From Paramacrobiotus metropolitanus (Eukaryota; Tardigrada; Eutardigrada; Parachela; Macrobiotidae), in NCBI RefSeq assembly GCF_019649055.1, contig NW_026570449.1, positions 54,985 to 118,984 on the forward strand: a stretch of 64,000 bases of DNA. The letters run 5' to 3'. The position numbers were made by a program, and so were the translations under genes. Positions within the stretch are counted from its first letter, which is position 1. Every line of letters begins with the position of its first letter. Shown here one piece after another: positions 48,182 to 61,731 of the stretch. The notes under the pieces are model-generated. The model searched no databases. It was given only the letters and a program-made list of their open reading frames with translations, and was not told the DNA's origin.

Positions 48182-51100
48182 TTAATCAAAATTGATCAGC
48201 GTGCTGCCTTCGAACCTGGATATATTCTCTTTCCTGTAAACCTCGACGTCCTCTTCGTCTTCGTCATCGGCCACGAAACTCATGGTGGGTGTTACCGTTT
48301 TGGCCGTTTTGGTTTGTCAGGAAATACCAGTTCCGGAATCCACGCAGACATAAGCAAAGCGCATATCACAAGAAAAGCGCCGAAAACAAAAGGGGACGGT
48401 ATTATACTCTGCAAACAGAGAAACTTTTACTGGCGGACTTCCGAATGTTTTGCTATTGTAACATGAAAAAACTTAATGCAAAACCATATTTTTTTTAAAG
48501 AGTCAGCAAAACTGTAACTACAGAGTTCAATATTCCAGCCAAGCGTAAGTAATTACGCATATTCTATTTTATCGTGCATGTTTTAGTGGCCGTACTTGTT
48601 TGCTGGACACTGACGGTGTGGCAGTGGCATTGCCAATTTTCATTTTGTGCAGACTGGCCGGATTACTTTCACCGAATTTCTTTTCGTTCATATCCATATG
48701 AAAGAGCGAGAATATCAACCCATAAACAGCCGGACCGAGACCATTACACAAACCCCGGATCCCAGTTATAACACCCTGAACCAAACCTGCAACAGCAAAC
48801 CTATTGACCGCAACTCCCAATAAATTAAATTCACCATAATCACACATGCTACGGGTGTGTAACAGTGTTTTACACAAAAAAAGGGACAGGAAGACCACAT
48901 TAAGAGCTATCAGCAATACCTTGCTTATCAGTTTCCGTATAATTCGATACATATGCACTGATGGCTGGATAAGTAATACTGCAAACAGCGGCAAGGATCA
49001 GCCCCCCACATCATCCTACAATTCACAACAAACATTTATCACTAGTAGAAAATTTTATCAACAAGAAGCAATCTCTTACCATGTCTGCTGTGCGAAGCCG
49101 TACCAAGCAAAGCTGCAGCGCTTCAAAAATTAGGCCGACTGCAATAGTGCTTTTTTACTACCCAAAGTTTTCATCAAATGAGTTAATAACACAGTCTGAA
49201 AAGCAAAAACAAAATTATAGATTCGTCATGTCAGTGAGTTGCGAGAAAAAGTTTTACTTACTTGAGCGACTACGGACAATATTCCCACAAAAGCGATGAA
49301 GGCGGCAACCATTTCCATGGAAAATCCCACAACCTGACAACAATTCAGTCCAGCAACCATCGCATCGTAAAGTTATCCGACGGCAAGACTTACCAACCGC
49401 AAATACACAAATATACACGAAACTTGACCAGCTTCAGGCAAATACGACAAGAAAGTCGTTAGGCTCACAATAAGGATCACTCGGTCGTGCCCAAGTTTCT
49501 TCAGATTCTGAAAAATAGTATACTTATGAACTCAGCCATTCAAGAAACACTGAAATAACGCCCGGGACACCCTTTATGTTCGAAAAAGGACCACGAATGC
49601 TGAGCTAATTATTAAGAGCATGCAAATCCACATTCAGAACCTCGTAACAACAAAATTTCACACAAACCACTACAAAATCCACAAATAACAAACTTAAAAG
49701 CTTAATTACAGGCTGTAAGTTATTTTAATTTTAATAGTAGCAGCAATACAGCAGCTGTACGGTAATTCAGTTTTTTTTGAGCACATACTGAACACGGATC
49801 GGCACTCTCCCACGAAAAGTTCGATGAATTAGCAAATCTGGCTTTCTCTGGAAGCGATTCGGGGACGAACGATAAAATAAAAAGCACATCCAGTAGTGCA
49901 ATGGCTGTGGCCAATGCCACCACCACTTCCTCGCCGTAAATATCACTGAGAAAAGCACCCAGTGCGGGACTGGTCACAAGACTGGCTGCAAATGTAGCCG
50001 AAACCTGTAAGAAAGGAAATCCACTTTCAAGTTGTGATCCGGTTTGTCCCTCATAATAAACAAGTACGGACAAAAAAACGCACCAGACCGTACGCTTGAC
50101 TTCTTTCACTTTCGTCAGTGATATCCGCAACGTAAGCGAAAACTACAGAAAACGTGACAGCGAACACTCCGCTGATTGAGATCAGTCCAAAGTACCATCT
50201 GCAACAGAAACATCGAATTAAAACTGAAATTAATATACTCAGAAAAGAAAACTATAACATATCTCCATAACTTAATTACACAGAATTAACTAACCGATAT
50301 CATGTTCGACATGCTCACTTCTCAATAAGCTACGGTAACTGAAAACAGTAAATAGAATTCGCACTGTGCATTTACCATTTATGAATACTTTATGATCAAT
50401 GCCAACCGCAACGAATATCGGGAAGACATCAAGATTTTTGCCAGTTAAACATAAATCGGGCAAATGATTCCCAGATTTAGCTAGCCATCGTTTTGTGGAA
50501 CTCAAGTTCCCGGACCACTTACCCAGGACTAACAATCATAAACGGTATGGGAAGGCAAGTAAAGAAGACGGTGATCAGCAGAAAGGTTTTTCTGCCCCAC
50601 GAATCCGAAAGAGCGCCGATTAAAGGAGCACTCAAAAGACAACAAACCCTACAAACGAAAGTAAAACAAAATTCAACTTTACTCAGATCACGAATAATGT
50701 TCCAGTGCTTTGAGCTCACCTTGATACCAACAATAATTCCATTCATTAAAAACGTATCCTCTGGAAAAGTTTTATTAAGTACCTGAAATATTAAACTTCA
50801 TTAAAGAACTTTATCATAGTAATTCTTAATCAGCGCCAATGCCCAGTATCTTTACCGCAGATGCATATTTGCTGTCATTAACATCATATCGGAAATCAAG
50901 TTACAGTGATTCAACACAGCAACACAGCAAGTGACTGCAAGTCACTCAAGTTCTTATAACTTTCAACCATAACAATGTTAATTACTTTTTATGTTGTCTA
51001 GTAAGTTTTTAGCCATAAATTTACTTATAAATGCACTCACGGAAATCATGGGGGTCGTGAGAAGTCCCCATGCGAAGAATTCCAGGAATATGACAACCAA

Positions 51101-51363
51101 GGCATGGTAGACACTGGGCTCCCGAAAATGTACGATGATCCCTGAAACCACGAAAAACGTTACCTACACTTCGAATCGCAGAATTACGCTTAAAATCTAG
51201 GAAAAGGGATTGCTGGCACGTAATGATTCAAAGACAACAGGCTAAACAGACAGATCCATTGACGGGATACAAAAAATGCGCAGCTGTACTCTTACATGTC
51301 TGGTGTCCTTCAGGAGATTCCTCTGGTTTTTCATCAAGCGCAAGAGTTTTTTAGCTTTTTCAT
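48182..51363 (-). pseudogene. MFSD14: MFSD14-like transporter, right copy, frame-disrupted
   Basis: All twelve exons of the left copy are found in mirror order from about 51363 to 48182, with splice sites kept. Three exons carry indels. Exon 1 (51363-51296) has lost four bases, so the chosen ATG reaches a TGA after nine codons. Exon 2 (51141-51041) is 101 instead of 102 bases because a GGGG run became GGG. The last exon (48408-48182) has lost three bases near 48396, then one A from an A-run near 48297, giving a TAA at 48292-48294, 36 codons early. The membrane core is otherwise the same as the left copy. Whether these changes are real decides if this is a pseudogene. Confidence 0.65.
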
Positions 51364-53018
51364 CAGCGGATTGCTCGTGCCTCGAGAAGAGGCCGAGCTA
51401 GATGAATCTAATCGCTGGATTTCAAAATTGGATGAGGCCCGATTCAGTATCGCATGGGAGGGAACAGAATTCTTCACAGACATGCTGCACACAATTTAAG
51501 CATGGACGCCTAACTGGAGCAACAACAAGCAAGAACTAAGTAACAAGCATCTTGTCCGTTAACAAGCGATAAAATTCTTCCGACTGATTGTGAGATACAC
51601 TGAACGATATGAATGTGAAACGGAAAATTAATTATTACAGAATACAGATGATAGCTAATTAAAACTTAATAGCTAACTGAATGCGACGACGGAAGCATGG
51701 CACGAAGGCAGTATCTGTACATAAATAAAAATTATTAATAATTTGGAACAGCAACATGTGCAATTCTGAAATTTAATTCGTTTCCGGGTCCCGGGAAGTG
51801 AAAAATGCTAAACGAGGATTTTACGGCATGCGCTGTTGGTAATGCATAGTAACGACCGTACGAATAGGGTCCGAGCACGTTAGTAAGCACCTGTAACCGT
51901 GTAACGCAACTTTTTACGCAAGCGTTTTGAGCCGGAAAAGCTGTTTTCATTTTTCTCAAGTCTTTTACGTCTGTCACGGTCTGTGTTAACAGTTTTCTGA
52001 CTGCATCGTACCGCGAACGCATCATACTGCTAAAAGACAAAACTGCCTGAATATAATAAATTGTTGAGCATGTAAACCCAGCCATTTTCGGAGGAAGAGC
52101 CAAGAGTTCTGCATAAAGTCGCATAATGCCATCGCAAAGGGCAGCTGTTTTATGTTTCAAAAGAAGCACACTAATAATTATGTTACAGTAATTAAGACGT
52201 TGTACGGTACGTTTAATTTGTGTTGAAGTGATTTTGTTGTACGGAATCTATTTTTTGACCTGCTGTATGTTTATAATAATCGTAAATTTGTATCCCCGGT
52301 ACGTTACTGACTTACTGTACGTCTGCGTTTGCATGCGTCCGATTTTTTACTGTTTTCTTTGAATGTTTTTTTCTATCTCAAACAAAAAACTTCCAGTGGT
52401 GTATGACCGTATGGCGCATCCTATGCATTCGATGCCCGTCTATTGAGTGATTGGTTAACTGTGTATAACACTATAACGTGAACAACAGAACTGTTACAGA
52501 AGTGTTCATTATAGAAAATAAAGTCTTTAAAAATAAATATTTACTAACAGAAGCACTATTATTATTATTGTGATTTTTATGATTATTATTCTCACTCAAC
52601 ACTAGCCAACTCCTTTCAATGGAGATATCTTAACAGGATAATTTTTTTGGTTAGTTTAGAAAATTTTATACTTTTTTGGTTTATTATAGATCATTCTCAT
52701 ATAGACGGTCGTACGGTTATGAATTTTCGCGGTTTTGCAGTGTGCTCTGTTTGTTAAAAGCGCCATCTGCGTGAATGTGATGTATGCGATCCAGCAAAAA
52801 GCGGGCAAACGGATAGCACTAGTCACCGTTCACTTTGTTTGAATATACGTACTACTTCGTTTGTCTTCGAAGATTAACACAGTTCGTCTAAATTTTGTTG
52901 AATCCTACGCAATTTGATTCTATTCTCAAAACTTCTTTTACAGATTTGTTATACGGTCAGTTGTACCTTGGGTAATTTATTAACTGAGCCAGTATTGTGA
53001 TCCTACGAACCCGCCAAG
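51364..53018. other. Divergent intergenic region (MFSD14 / PCNA), right
   Basis: Mirror of 9488-11186, presumably both promoters. No conserved frame seen. Confidence 0.55.
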
Positions 53019-54869
53019 ATGCCTGTCAACGCCAACATTGGTTTCGAAGCCAAGATGGATCACGCCAGCCTGCTGAAGAAGATCATTGAAGCCATCAAGG
53101 ATCTGCTGGGTGAATGCACATGGGATTGCACGAATACGGGCATGAGCCTCCAGTCCATGGATAGCTCCCACGTGGCGTTGGTGAATGTTATGTTGAAATG
53201 CGAGGGCTTCGAGCGGTACAAGTGCGACAGGAACTTGAACATGGGCATCAATCTGAGCTCCATGGCCAAGGTTCTCCGCTGCGCTGGCCCGGACGACAGT
53301 GTGGCCATCAAGACCGATGGGGATAGCAGCAGCGCCAGCTTCATCTTTGAGAGCCCGGACGGGGTACGCACCTGGTGGTTAAACTGTGGGGAATATTTTG
53401 CTGTTTATGGGAGAGTTTGCTAAACTTGAATGGACTGGGTTCTTGGGCTGGCATGAACAGACGAAAAACTGGATTGAAAAATGCGTGATTATTGTTTTTC
53501 AGGATCGTTCTGCGGAATTCGAGCTTAAACTGATGAACATAGATGTGGAACATTTGGGCATTCCGGTAGGTTAATAGCCGTTAATTCGTTGAAATAGTCA
53601 GGGGCCAGTGAAAAAATTTCACTAGCCAACATCCTGTCTGCTAATAAGACCATCCCTGATAACCTGCTATTAGTAAACGCTTGTGACGTTTATTTATAAA
53701 TTACTTCGAAGTTCGAACACTTCAGAACTCTTTACAGAATGCAGTAAACCTTATTAAACTTTTTTATATTTAGGACACAGCGTACGACTGCATCATCAAG
53801 ATGCCATCGCAGGAGTTTCGCCGCGTCTGCGCAGATTTGAGCCAATTTGGTGACAGCGTTACCATATCGTGTGCGAAGGCCGATGTGCGTTTTGAGGCCC
53901 AGGGAGATATCGGAACAGGTGATTATTGTGATAATATCCACTGCACGTTGAAAATTTGGATATTCTCTAATATCTTCAATGAGTAGTTTTTCACCTTTGT
54001 CACTTTGACTATCGCTAAGCTGGTTAAAACATCGTTAGAGGAAATGCTGCAGCTGTTTTTGGCACACTGAATAGAGTGTCTAAGAATTCGAACGACGCCA
54101 ACGATTACGGTTATTTTTTTATTGTTTAAATTTGATCGCCTTAAGTAGTTTAAATCCGCGCAGGCGCATTTGTATGGATACTGGCTGTTGCCGAATAAAA
54201 CTTTTATTACGATGTTTTTGACATGAGATGATAAGCTGGCCTGTTTTTTGGTCTTATCATGGTCCTTCTCTACTCATACGTACTCCATTTTTTTGTCGTT
54301 TTTTCTTCAGATTGGGGCTCCTTTTTTCTACCCATTCTTTAAAATTATGAAGTAAATATTGAAAGGAACGTATCTTTGGGTTGCGTTACATTAATTTCTG
54401 TCCGGGTAATCTTCTTGACTTGACGCAAAAACATAAATTGATTTAAAGTTAGCTGTATTATACAAATTTGTACCTTCTTAAAATCTGTACCGTTCTTAAA
54501 AGTTTTCTGTTCCCAGTAATTTTCAGTTCTCGTCCTTTCTTGTTCTCAAATAATTTTCGTTTCTTCCATCCGGTTTTTGTTGTTTTGTGAAATTTATGAA
54601 ATCGCTGTTTTGCAGGGCATATTCGTCTGGGAGCAAAAAGTGGTACAGTGGAAAAACCGGAGGATGAGATCTCCATTGAATTGGAAAACCCAGTCACGCT
54701 GACTTTCGCTCTGAAATATCTCAACAATTTTGCTAAGGCTACGCCGCTGTCTCCGACGGTGCGTTTGTGTATGTCCAACAATCATCCTTTGTGCATTGAG
54801 TATCCGATGGTGGAGGTCGGCCACATCCGCTACTACCTGGCTCCCAAAATTGAAGAAGAGACCGAGTAG
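53019..54869 (+). CDS. PCNA: PCNA (DNA sliding clamp), right copy
   Basis: Exons 53019-53363, 53503-53565, 53774-53918 and 54616-54869 have exactly the same lengths (345, 63, 145, 254) as the left copy and give the same 268-residue protein. At least four codons differ silently from the left copy (for example GCC/GCT in FEAKM, TTG/CTG in VNVMLK, TTG/CTG in SIELEN, AAA/AAG in GAKSG). The second donor is GTAGGT here against GTAAGT on the left, still usable. All landmark segments (SMDSSHV, the interdomain connector [25 protein letters not shown]) are intact. An intact second gene for a clamp that is usually single-copy in animals is unusual, if the duplication is real. Confidence 0.96.
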
Positions 54870-55478
54870 GATTGACTTGCCTAGAATTTCTGGCGTGATT
54901 TTCTTCTCTGGCCTATTTTATGTGGATAAAGTTCCTGGCTGTCTTTGCAGTTGTGTTTGGCTATTTGCGCCTAGGCTTTGTAATATATGCTGACAAAATT
55001 TCGACGTCGGAATGCGGGTCTTGACTTATGCGCTGTTGCATTCTTATAGTAATTGAATGATTTGTATCCGCCCATGTCTTCTTCCGTTTTAAATCGCTCA
55101 AATTTGCAACTGTTGTGCTACGTGCTTTAAAGTCTCGCCATGTCTAGCGAATGCTCCCTTGACTGAACAAACGATTTCTTAATTTTTTCCATTATTACTT
55201 TATGTTCCACAAAAAACTTTGAACTTAACAAACTGATGTCATCCCATAAAAAACGGTTTGACTTTTGAGTATTCCTGCTCCAACACAGTGATTATATTAA
55301 ACTGATACCAGACATCAATGATTTTTTATAAACGTTACCATTACGTACACGGTACACTTACACCATGAAAATAAAAAATCGCATTTTAAACATTTGAAGT
55401 TAACCAGCTGCTCTCAAGGTTGCGCAAGGATACATGTATTACTGAATATGAGCAATTCCGAATGTCTGCCAGCGGTCT
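54870..55478. other. Convergent 3' intergenic region, right
   Basis: Mirror of 7025-7633 between the PCNA and caveolin stops. Nothing else recognised. Confidence 0.55.
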
Positions 55479-57730
55479 TTAGGCCCAGGTTGGGGCATTG
55501 CTGCCAGCTCCGTATGGACCAGTTGCGGGCTGTTTTCCGCACGTCGTGTTGGTTCCCACGTTGTTCACTGCTTCGCGGAATGGTCCATCGAAGGTTTTCG
55601 TATTGCCGCCATAAGCGACCCGAATGCCAGAAAAGCAGCGTCCGAACGAATCGAAGACAGGGTAGAAGACCTCCCGGAAAACTGTGCCCCAGATCTACAA
55701 CATAAACATTAGTTACATTACCAAATAAAAGCTACAGCACTTTCTTTATGCTAAGCCGAATACTTACACGTCCAATCCAGAAGAAAACAATGGAGAACAA
55801 TTTGAAGAATGGTGTGCAGAAATAGTTGTTGATGGCAATAACCAACGCGAACAACAGACCTGAAAAATATCGTAAAAGGTCACGAAAAACCCACTCCAAG
55901 TTACCAAAACGCAACACCACACGATCTGAGTCTGATTACCAACGACAAAATTTCTGGATCGCTATTCAATGACAAAATTTCTGGATCGCTATTTATTTTA
56001 CACACTGGACTGCACGTTCAAATGTTCACATTTACGCACCCCAAACGAATGCCAGCGGTAGCGCGAAAATAGCCACAAGCAGCCGGTACATCCAGAGCTT
56101 GGTCCAGTGGAACATGACGAATGTTCCACGCCATACTGGCTCGAAGCCGTGCGTCCCATCCGGCTCAGCGAGAACATCATCGAACATAATCTGGAAAACC
56201 CATATAGTTAATAAAGTCACTCAATGCTTTGCAATTATTATCAACGAAACCCCGACCGACGATTTTTAACAATTAGCAATCGATCGACCAGATTACCAAA
56301 CCGAATCGGTAACAGTTAACCAAAATAAACTGTAAGACCATTTCAATGGACCAGCGATCAGTCAAGCGATGACCGTGAATGAAATTTTGTCAGGTGGCAG
56401 AAGACGATAAAGGTCATGTGTAACTTGTGTGGTTTCAAAGTTTTCACGAATTTGTGTATTAAGATAACGTCTTCATGGTGGGCAAATCGCTTCCAGGATT
56501 TTTTCATGTTTTCGAGATAAATATACTTTGGCGACATATCAGTCTAGTCTATTCAGAATTTTGAAAGTTACCCGATACATGTTACATTAATAAGATTAAT
56601 GTGCATTATGTGCAATACATCGATACGCATTGCACATACAGATGGATATGTACAATACATATCCATCTGTTTATATGCTGGATTAGTATCGTCTGAATTT
56701 AGAAACGTACGCCAGATGTTGCACTAATGGATTCATGTGCATGGTCAGTTTAGAACATTCAGCCCCAATAGATCACAACCAAATAGAATAATATTACAAA
56801 ATGTAGTAATTTATGTGCTTATGTTTACGCTGGTCTTGGAGTCTTGGACAGTTGACTATCGGAATAAATCTGCTGACAAGGCCAGGTTACCACTTAAGCA
56901 CATTGATTCACAACCCTCGGGTACAAATAAAATCTAATGTCATTGGCCGTTTTACGAATTCTTGTTTGTTAAAATTTTGCTAGAAATTTTCCGGTTTGGA
57001 AAATGCAAGAACCCCAAATAAATAAACATACACAATTGGTAACAAATTTTTTATGCCCCTAAAAGTTACAGTTGTAACGTGTGACGTTCTTGTCTCCACT
57101 ATTTTGCTGCCTAATGCCTGCATATGGTATGAAATATACAAAGCATTGGGTTAAAAATTTTTCAGACAAACATTTCACGAAATATTATTATGCAGCCGTA
57201 AATTTAAAAGGGTTTTCACTAAGCGATTCTTTGCAGTTTCTACTTATCTTTTGTTGTTGAAGTGATGGGAAAAGCGGTGTACCGCATTACAAGTGCGAGC
57301 ATATAGTCACGCCGACTCACGCTTATATGCATGCCAATGTCGATTATGATCACATGAGAAAGCCACGTTTACTACAGCTAATAGCAGTATGAGTACTCAC
57401 ATGGACTTGGCCATTAATATTCTTTTCATCCCGATCCAGCACATTCAGGCCGATGGTCAGCGGTGTATGCTGTGCCGCATGCTTGCCGGTCTTGGTCTTG
57501 GTTTTACCGGTTCTGACGTCGGTGGTGGTTTCGGTGGTCGTAACCTGGAGCGTTTCCCCTTGTGCTCCGTCAGCAGTGGTCAGCGGTGTTTCGGCATCAT
57601 GCAGCTCAATATGTTCAATGTGCTCCACGGTTTTCGGATCCTTTTCATAGAATTCCTTCGTCTCGGCGTGGATGTAGCTGGGATGGCGCTGAGTGGGCTC
57701 TAATAGTGGCTGATCAGCTTTACTGTCCAT
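55479..57730 (-). CDS. CAV: Caveolin, right copy
   Basis: Exons 57730-57401, 56190-56040, 55859-55768 and 55694-55479 have the same lengths (330, 151, 92, 216) as the left copy and stay open. The protein differs from the left copy by at least two conservative changes in the N-terminal tail (Val for Ile in TTD-RTG and Thr for Asn in GKTK-K). The FDDVLAEP signature, hydrophobic hairpin and C-terminal block are unchanged. Both intron landmarks of the left copy (the hairpin and the 27-base doublet) are present, confirming that the whole locus was copied. Confidence 0.93.
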
Positions 57731-60234
57731 TGTTGCGCTGCAAATTATCGCAATTTCAGTGATTTTTACATACGAATACTATCAAATATTGCGTGTAGGC
57801 CTATACTGAGAAGATCCACGAGTGTCGAGATATTCAAATCTATTAATTCTTATTCTTTATATTTTCTGGTTTGCTGCACTAAAACGATTTTACGAAAAAT
57901 AAACCGCTATAAAGCAGCACAATTCTTGAACAAAAGCCTTGAATTACCGGCAAAATTACACCGCTTTGATCGTTTAGAATTTTATAGGGTCACAAAATGG
58001 CGGCGGCGTCATGATGCGTAAAGATCATTTGGAGCGTTCTAAGATGTCAGCTACCTTCCCAAATCAGATAATCATTGAATTATACCATAGAAAACATCAA
58101 TTTGACATTAATATCACTCGATTAAGTTAAGCACTAACAACATTGACTGAGCTAAGTTTCGATAGTATTCTTTAAAAAATTTTATATACAAGATATACAC
58201 TCAATCTTGCAGTGAAAATAGTTTCGTTCTAATGTTAAAGTTCTGCCTACCTTGTACAAGGTTAATTCGGACGCGCTGACCCGAAGAGGAACGGTATAGT
58301 TGCGATGGATAGCTGGATTTAAAACGAATCAAAAAGATGTAGCTTGCTGCTTGCCGAAATAAAAATTTTCTGGTCAGCGAATGCTCATCCACATAATAAT
58401 CACGGGTATATTTGACAGCTCTATTTGGCTGGCTTCTCTTCCACAAGCCCAAAGTTCATAAACCAACCACACGGAATACGAAGCTGAGAGACGGGCGCAA
58501 ATGATACATCCTCAATTTAGCCCAAGCGTCTCAGTGTGGACAACTGGGCATACTGACAGTGTGCTGTGGTCAGTCTTGTGTGGCAGACAGAGTAGGACAT
58601 AATAACAGACGCATTCTTTCACATCTAATCGAAATGATGCTGGCCGAAATTGCGGCGTTCCATCTAAAGATTGAAGCCAATAGATTCCAGTCTGATTGGG
58701 GACAAAATCGCACTTTGGATAAAAATTTGATAGGTTTTAATGAATTCTTGCACGTACTTTATATGTTCTATAATGCTTGAACTTGACCATTGCGATAGCG
58801 GATTAACCAACGCGCAGATGCGAGTTCGCAATAAAACAAGATTGCCAATACAAAATATCACAAAAATGATAATAGTCATCATGCGCTAGAAGTACGTACT
58901 TAATTTTATCAAATGGGAACAAAAACTGCAGGCGCGTGCTCGTGTAATGGCTGTATTTATTCTAGTCACGCCGCCATTCTCCTAAAAATGTAATAAAATG
59001 AATTAAAAATGTATTAAAATGTACAGATAGTCAGATAGATAGAGTACAATATTTCTACACGATTACGGGTATTAAGACAAATATGTTCCACTGTAGTTCC
59101 TTGCGTGGAAAGATGAAATGGAATGGTCAAGGTCGACATTTAAAAGACTCAGCTTGCAGTATTCCTGTCTACACTTCAATTAAACGTGCACATGTTCATT
59201 GTACAATGACGTGGTCATAAGAAGGAACATACTTATTTTCCAATTATGCAAAAACCCCAGGACATAAAAATGCAAATTCAACACGACGAAAGAATGAAGT
59301 GCTTGTTTGCAATGGCATTAGCTAGGCGAAGCCGACAGGTAAATTGTATCCGATGTGCGAGAGTTCCAAGTGATTGGAAAATATCTGTATTGATTATTAT
59401 GAGCTTGCGTGACCGCAGCAAGGCATCGTATCGTGTGCGTTTAACTATAAGATGCCTCTTGGTACGCAAAACCAAATATATTCCAGGCTCTGTTGTGACC
59501 GGTTGTTTTGCAATATATTCCTATGCGATATTCCATGGTATACGATAATTGTGCTACTTTGTTTGCTAACCGCACACGCAAAAATATTCCTAGTGTGTGT
59601 ACATAATAGTACAGGATAAATTCACAAAATGATCGTTCGACATTTGAACCACAGGCAACGCGCCAGGCCGGCAAATGCTCGGTATGTTTCCCTTTAGATC
59701 CATACTATCGACTAGCTCTTAGTTTTTTGGTTAGCTCTTTTTACAGAAAACAGAGAAGAAATATATTGCAGGCACCCAGATGATGATGGAACCATGAATG
59801 TGCCCTCGCATTGACTTCGTACGTCAGTACATTTCGAAAAGGTACAAGACCGTAGAGAACAATTTCGGTACTTGATTTCGATAAGTAAGTAATTGGTAAA
59901 ACGGCTGCTACAGCGTTTAGTGCGATTATTTTTGTTTTAAATTTAAAAACTGAATTAATTATATTATTTAATTTTACAATTAGTTGAAACTATATGCAAT
60001 GTAATAATTAAACAGAATGAAAACGCTTTTTTATGTCGCTACACATGGACTGGAATGGTGCAGTAGTTTGAAATTCTGCGATTTCCTGGAAATGTTCAAG
60101 TTTTTCGGATTGAACGCTGTATCATTAATTAGCTCAGCCAGTGTCAAAACTATCATACATCGGTTTAAACTTGTTGCAGTATCGGTTGTTTAACTGCTAA
60201 TAATTACAGAACGGTCTGGATACAAATTCCGGCA
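57731..60234. other. Divergent intergenic region (caveolin / receptor fragment), right
   Basis: Mirror of 2265-4787. Presumed promoters of the two flanking genes; only short unconserved frames. Confidence 0.55.
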
Positions 60235-61731
60235 ATGTGCTTATTGCCCCAATGGAACTTACACTCACAGAAAGATGCAAAATTAAGGCGGGCTATTTTC
60301 GTTTCGGCTGTGTTGTTGTACTGCGGTAACCACATTGCCGGGAAAAATGCCACATCACTGAACATCGTCTTATTAACGGTTATCAATAATGGATCTACAA
60401 CGGAATTCGGGTTCAGGTCTTCCGCGGCGGTTATGGATTATGGAGTGGATGCTCTCCAAACCACATACGGCGAATTCGGGAACTTTTCACACGCTATTTC
60501 CATACCCGGTGGCGAGACACCTGGAACATCATGTTCCAATTTGGAGGCGCGAGGTCCCTTTTTTGCATCGAAATTCTTTTACGAGCAAGGAGGAAAAGGC
60601 TCCACGTTGGTGTTTCTTGGACCAGGTAGAAAAATTTTGTTATCATTACCAAAATTTTGAGGCATTATGTGTTTTAAGCAAAAACAGTAGGAAAACGTTA
60701 ATGTACTTCCGTATTCACCTTTGAGGATTTCGATTCGGACCGGAAATGGTCAAACCCAAGTGCCGTAAAGTATGGCAGTGCATAACAACTGCGTCAGGTA
60801 GCTCCTACAGCCTTATTGCCTGTGAATTGTGAATAACTGTCTTCTTGTTCATTGTGCACATTAATTTTTAACGGCCAAGATAGTCTGTATAGTTGGTGGT
60901 TTGTACCTGTATCCCCATATAGATAAAAAAAAACAGCCGCTTACGAGGTGCAACGCCGACAATATTGTTTGGACTGTAATTAGCTACTCGTAGTAGTCGC
61001 TTACGTTCTTTGCCCAGCAGTATATGGGTTTGTTAACGACAGAATCAATTTCATATAAATAAGCATGCAAGCATTTGTAAATCTGTGGTAAAATTCCAAC
61101 AGTTGTAACCAGGACTTATTAGTACTATCTTTTTAGGTTGTGGAGGAGCCGTTGCCAGTTTGGGTCATTTAGCAAGAGGTATCTGCTACTAGCTAGCTTA
61201 CTGCACGCTTCAGTGTAGTACTCGTACATGTGCGGATGAGGAAACGAAACTTTTTGTACAGTAGATGTTTCAAACTAACAGACTTTAATTATATTGCTGA
61301 TTGCAGCCTGGAACGTGCCTTTTTTTACAAAGTAAGTTGGATTACAGAGTAATCGAGTTGAATTTATTCATGTTCCACCTCACGATTTGTTTTCGATGGA
61401 AATAACAGTTTGGGAATAGACACCGCTCTTGGACTTCAAGACAAAAAACGATTCCCGACACTGATCCGACTTTCGCCATACCAGAACCACCAAGCTGTTG
61501 ATTTGATGTTGGTTATCCTGAAATATTTTCACTGGACAAATGTCAGTTGTCTATGTGATGATTCTCTGGAAAGTGGCGTCTTCCCATCTTACTACATTAG
61601 TTGCCGGTATATGTTTGATACATTGCGCCTAAAAAACGTGAATGCCTGGCGGACGGCATTCAACCCACAGGCTAACTTCAGCGCGGCCGATCTGGATGAT
61701 AAACTCAAGGAAATCCAACGCAACAGTCGAG
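60235..61731 (+). CDS. Natriuretic-peptide-receptor-like ligand-binding module, right copy
   Basis: Exons 60235-60625, 61137-61178, 61307-61331 and 61409-61731 (391, 42, 25, 323 bases) join in phase, as in the left arm. Signal-like N-terminus, FLGPG/CGG junction, HLARAWNVPFF and RFPTLIRLSPY identify the N-terminal half of an ANF_receptor ligand-binding fold as in receptor guanylate cyclases. The module stops at a phase-1 donor at 61731; no second lobe, transmembrane helix or enzymatic domain follows before the next module begins at about 62614. Either later exons lie beyond the window and are shared, or this is a truncated duplicate. Predicted protein appears the same as the left copy. Confidence 0.75.
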
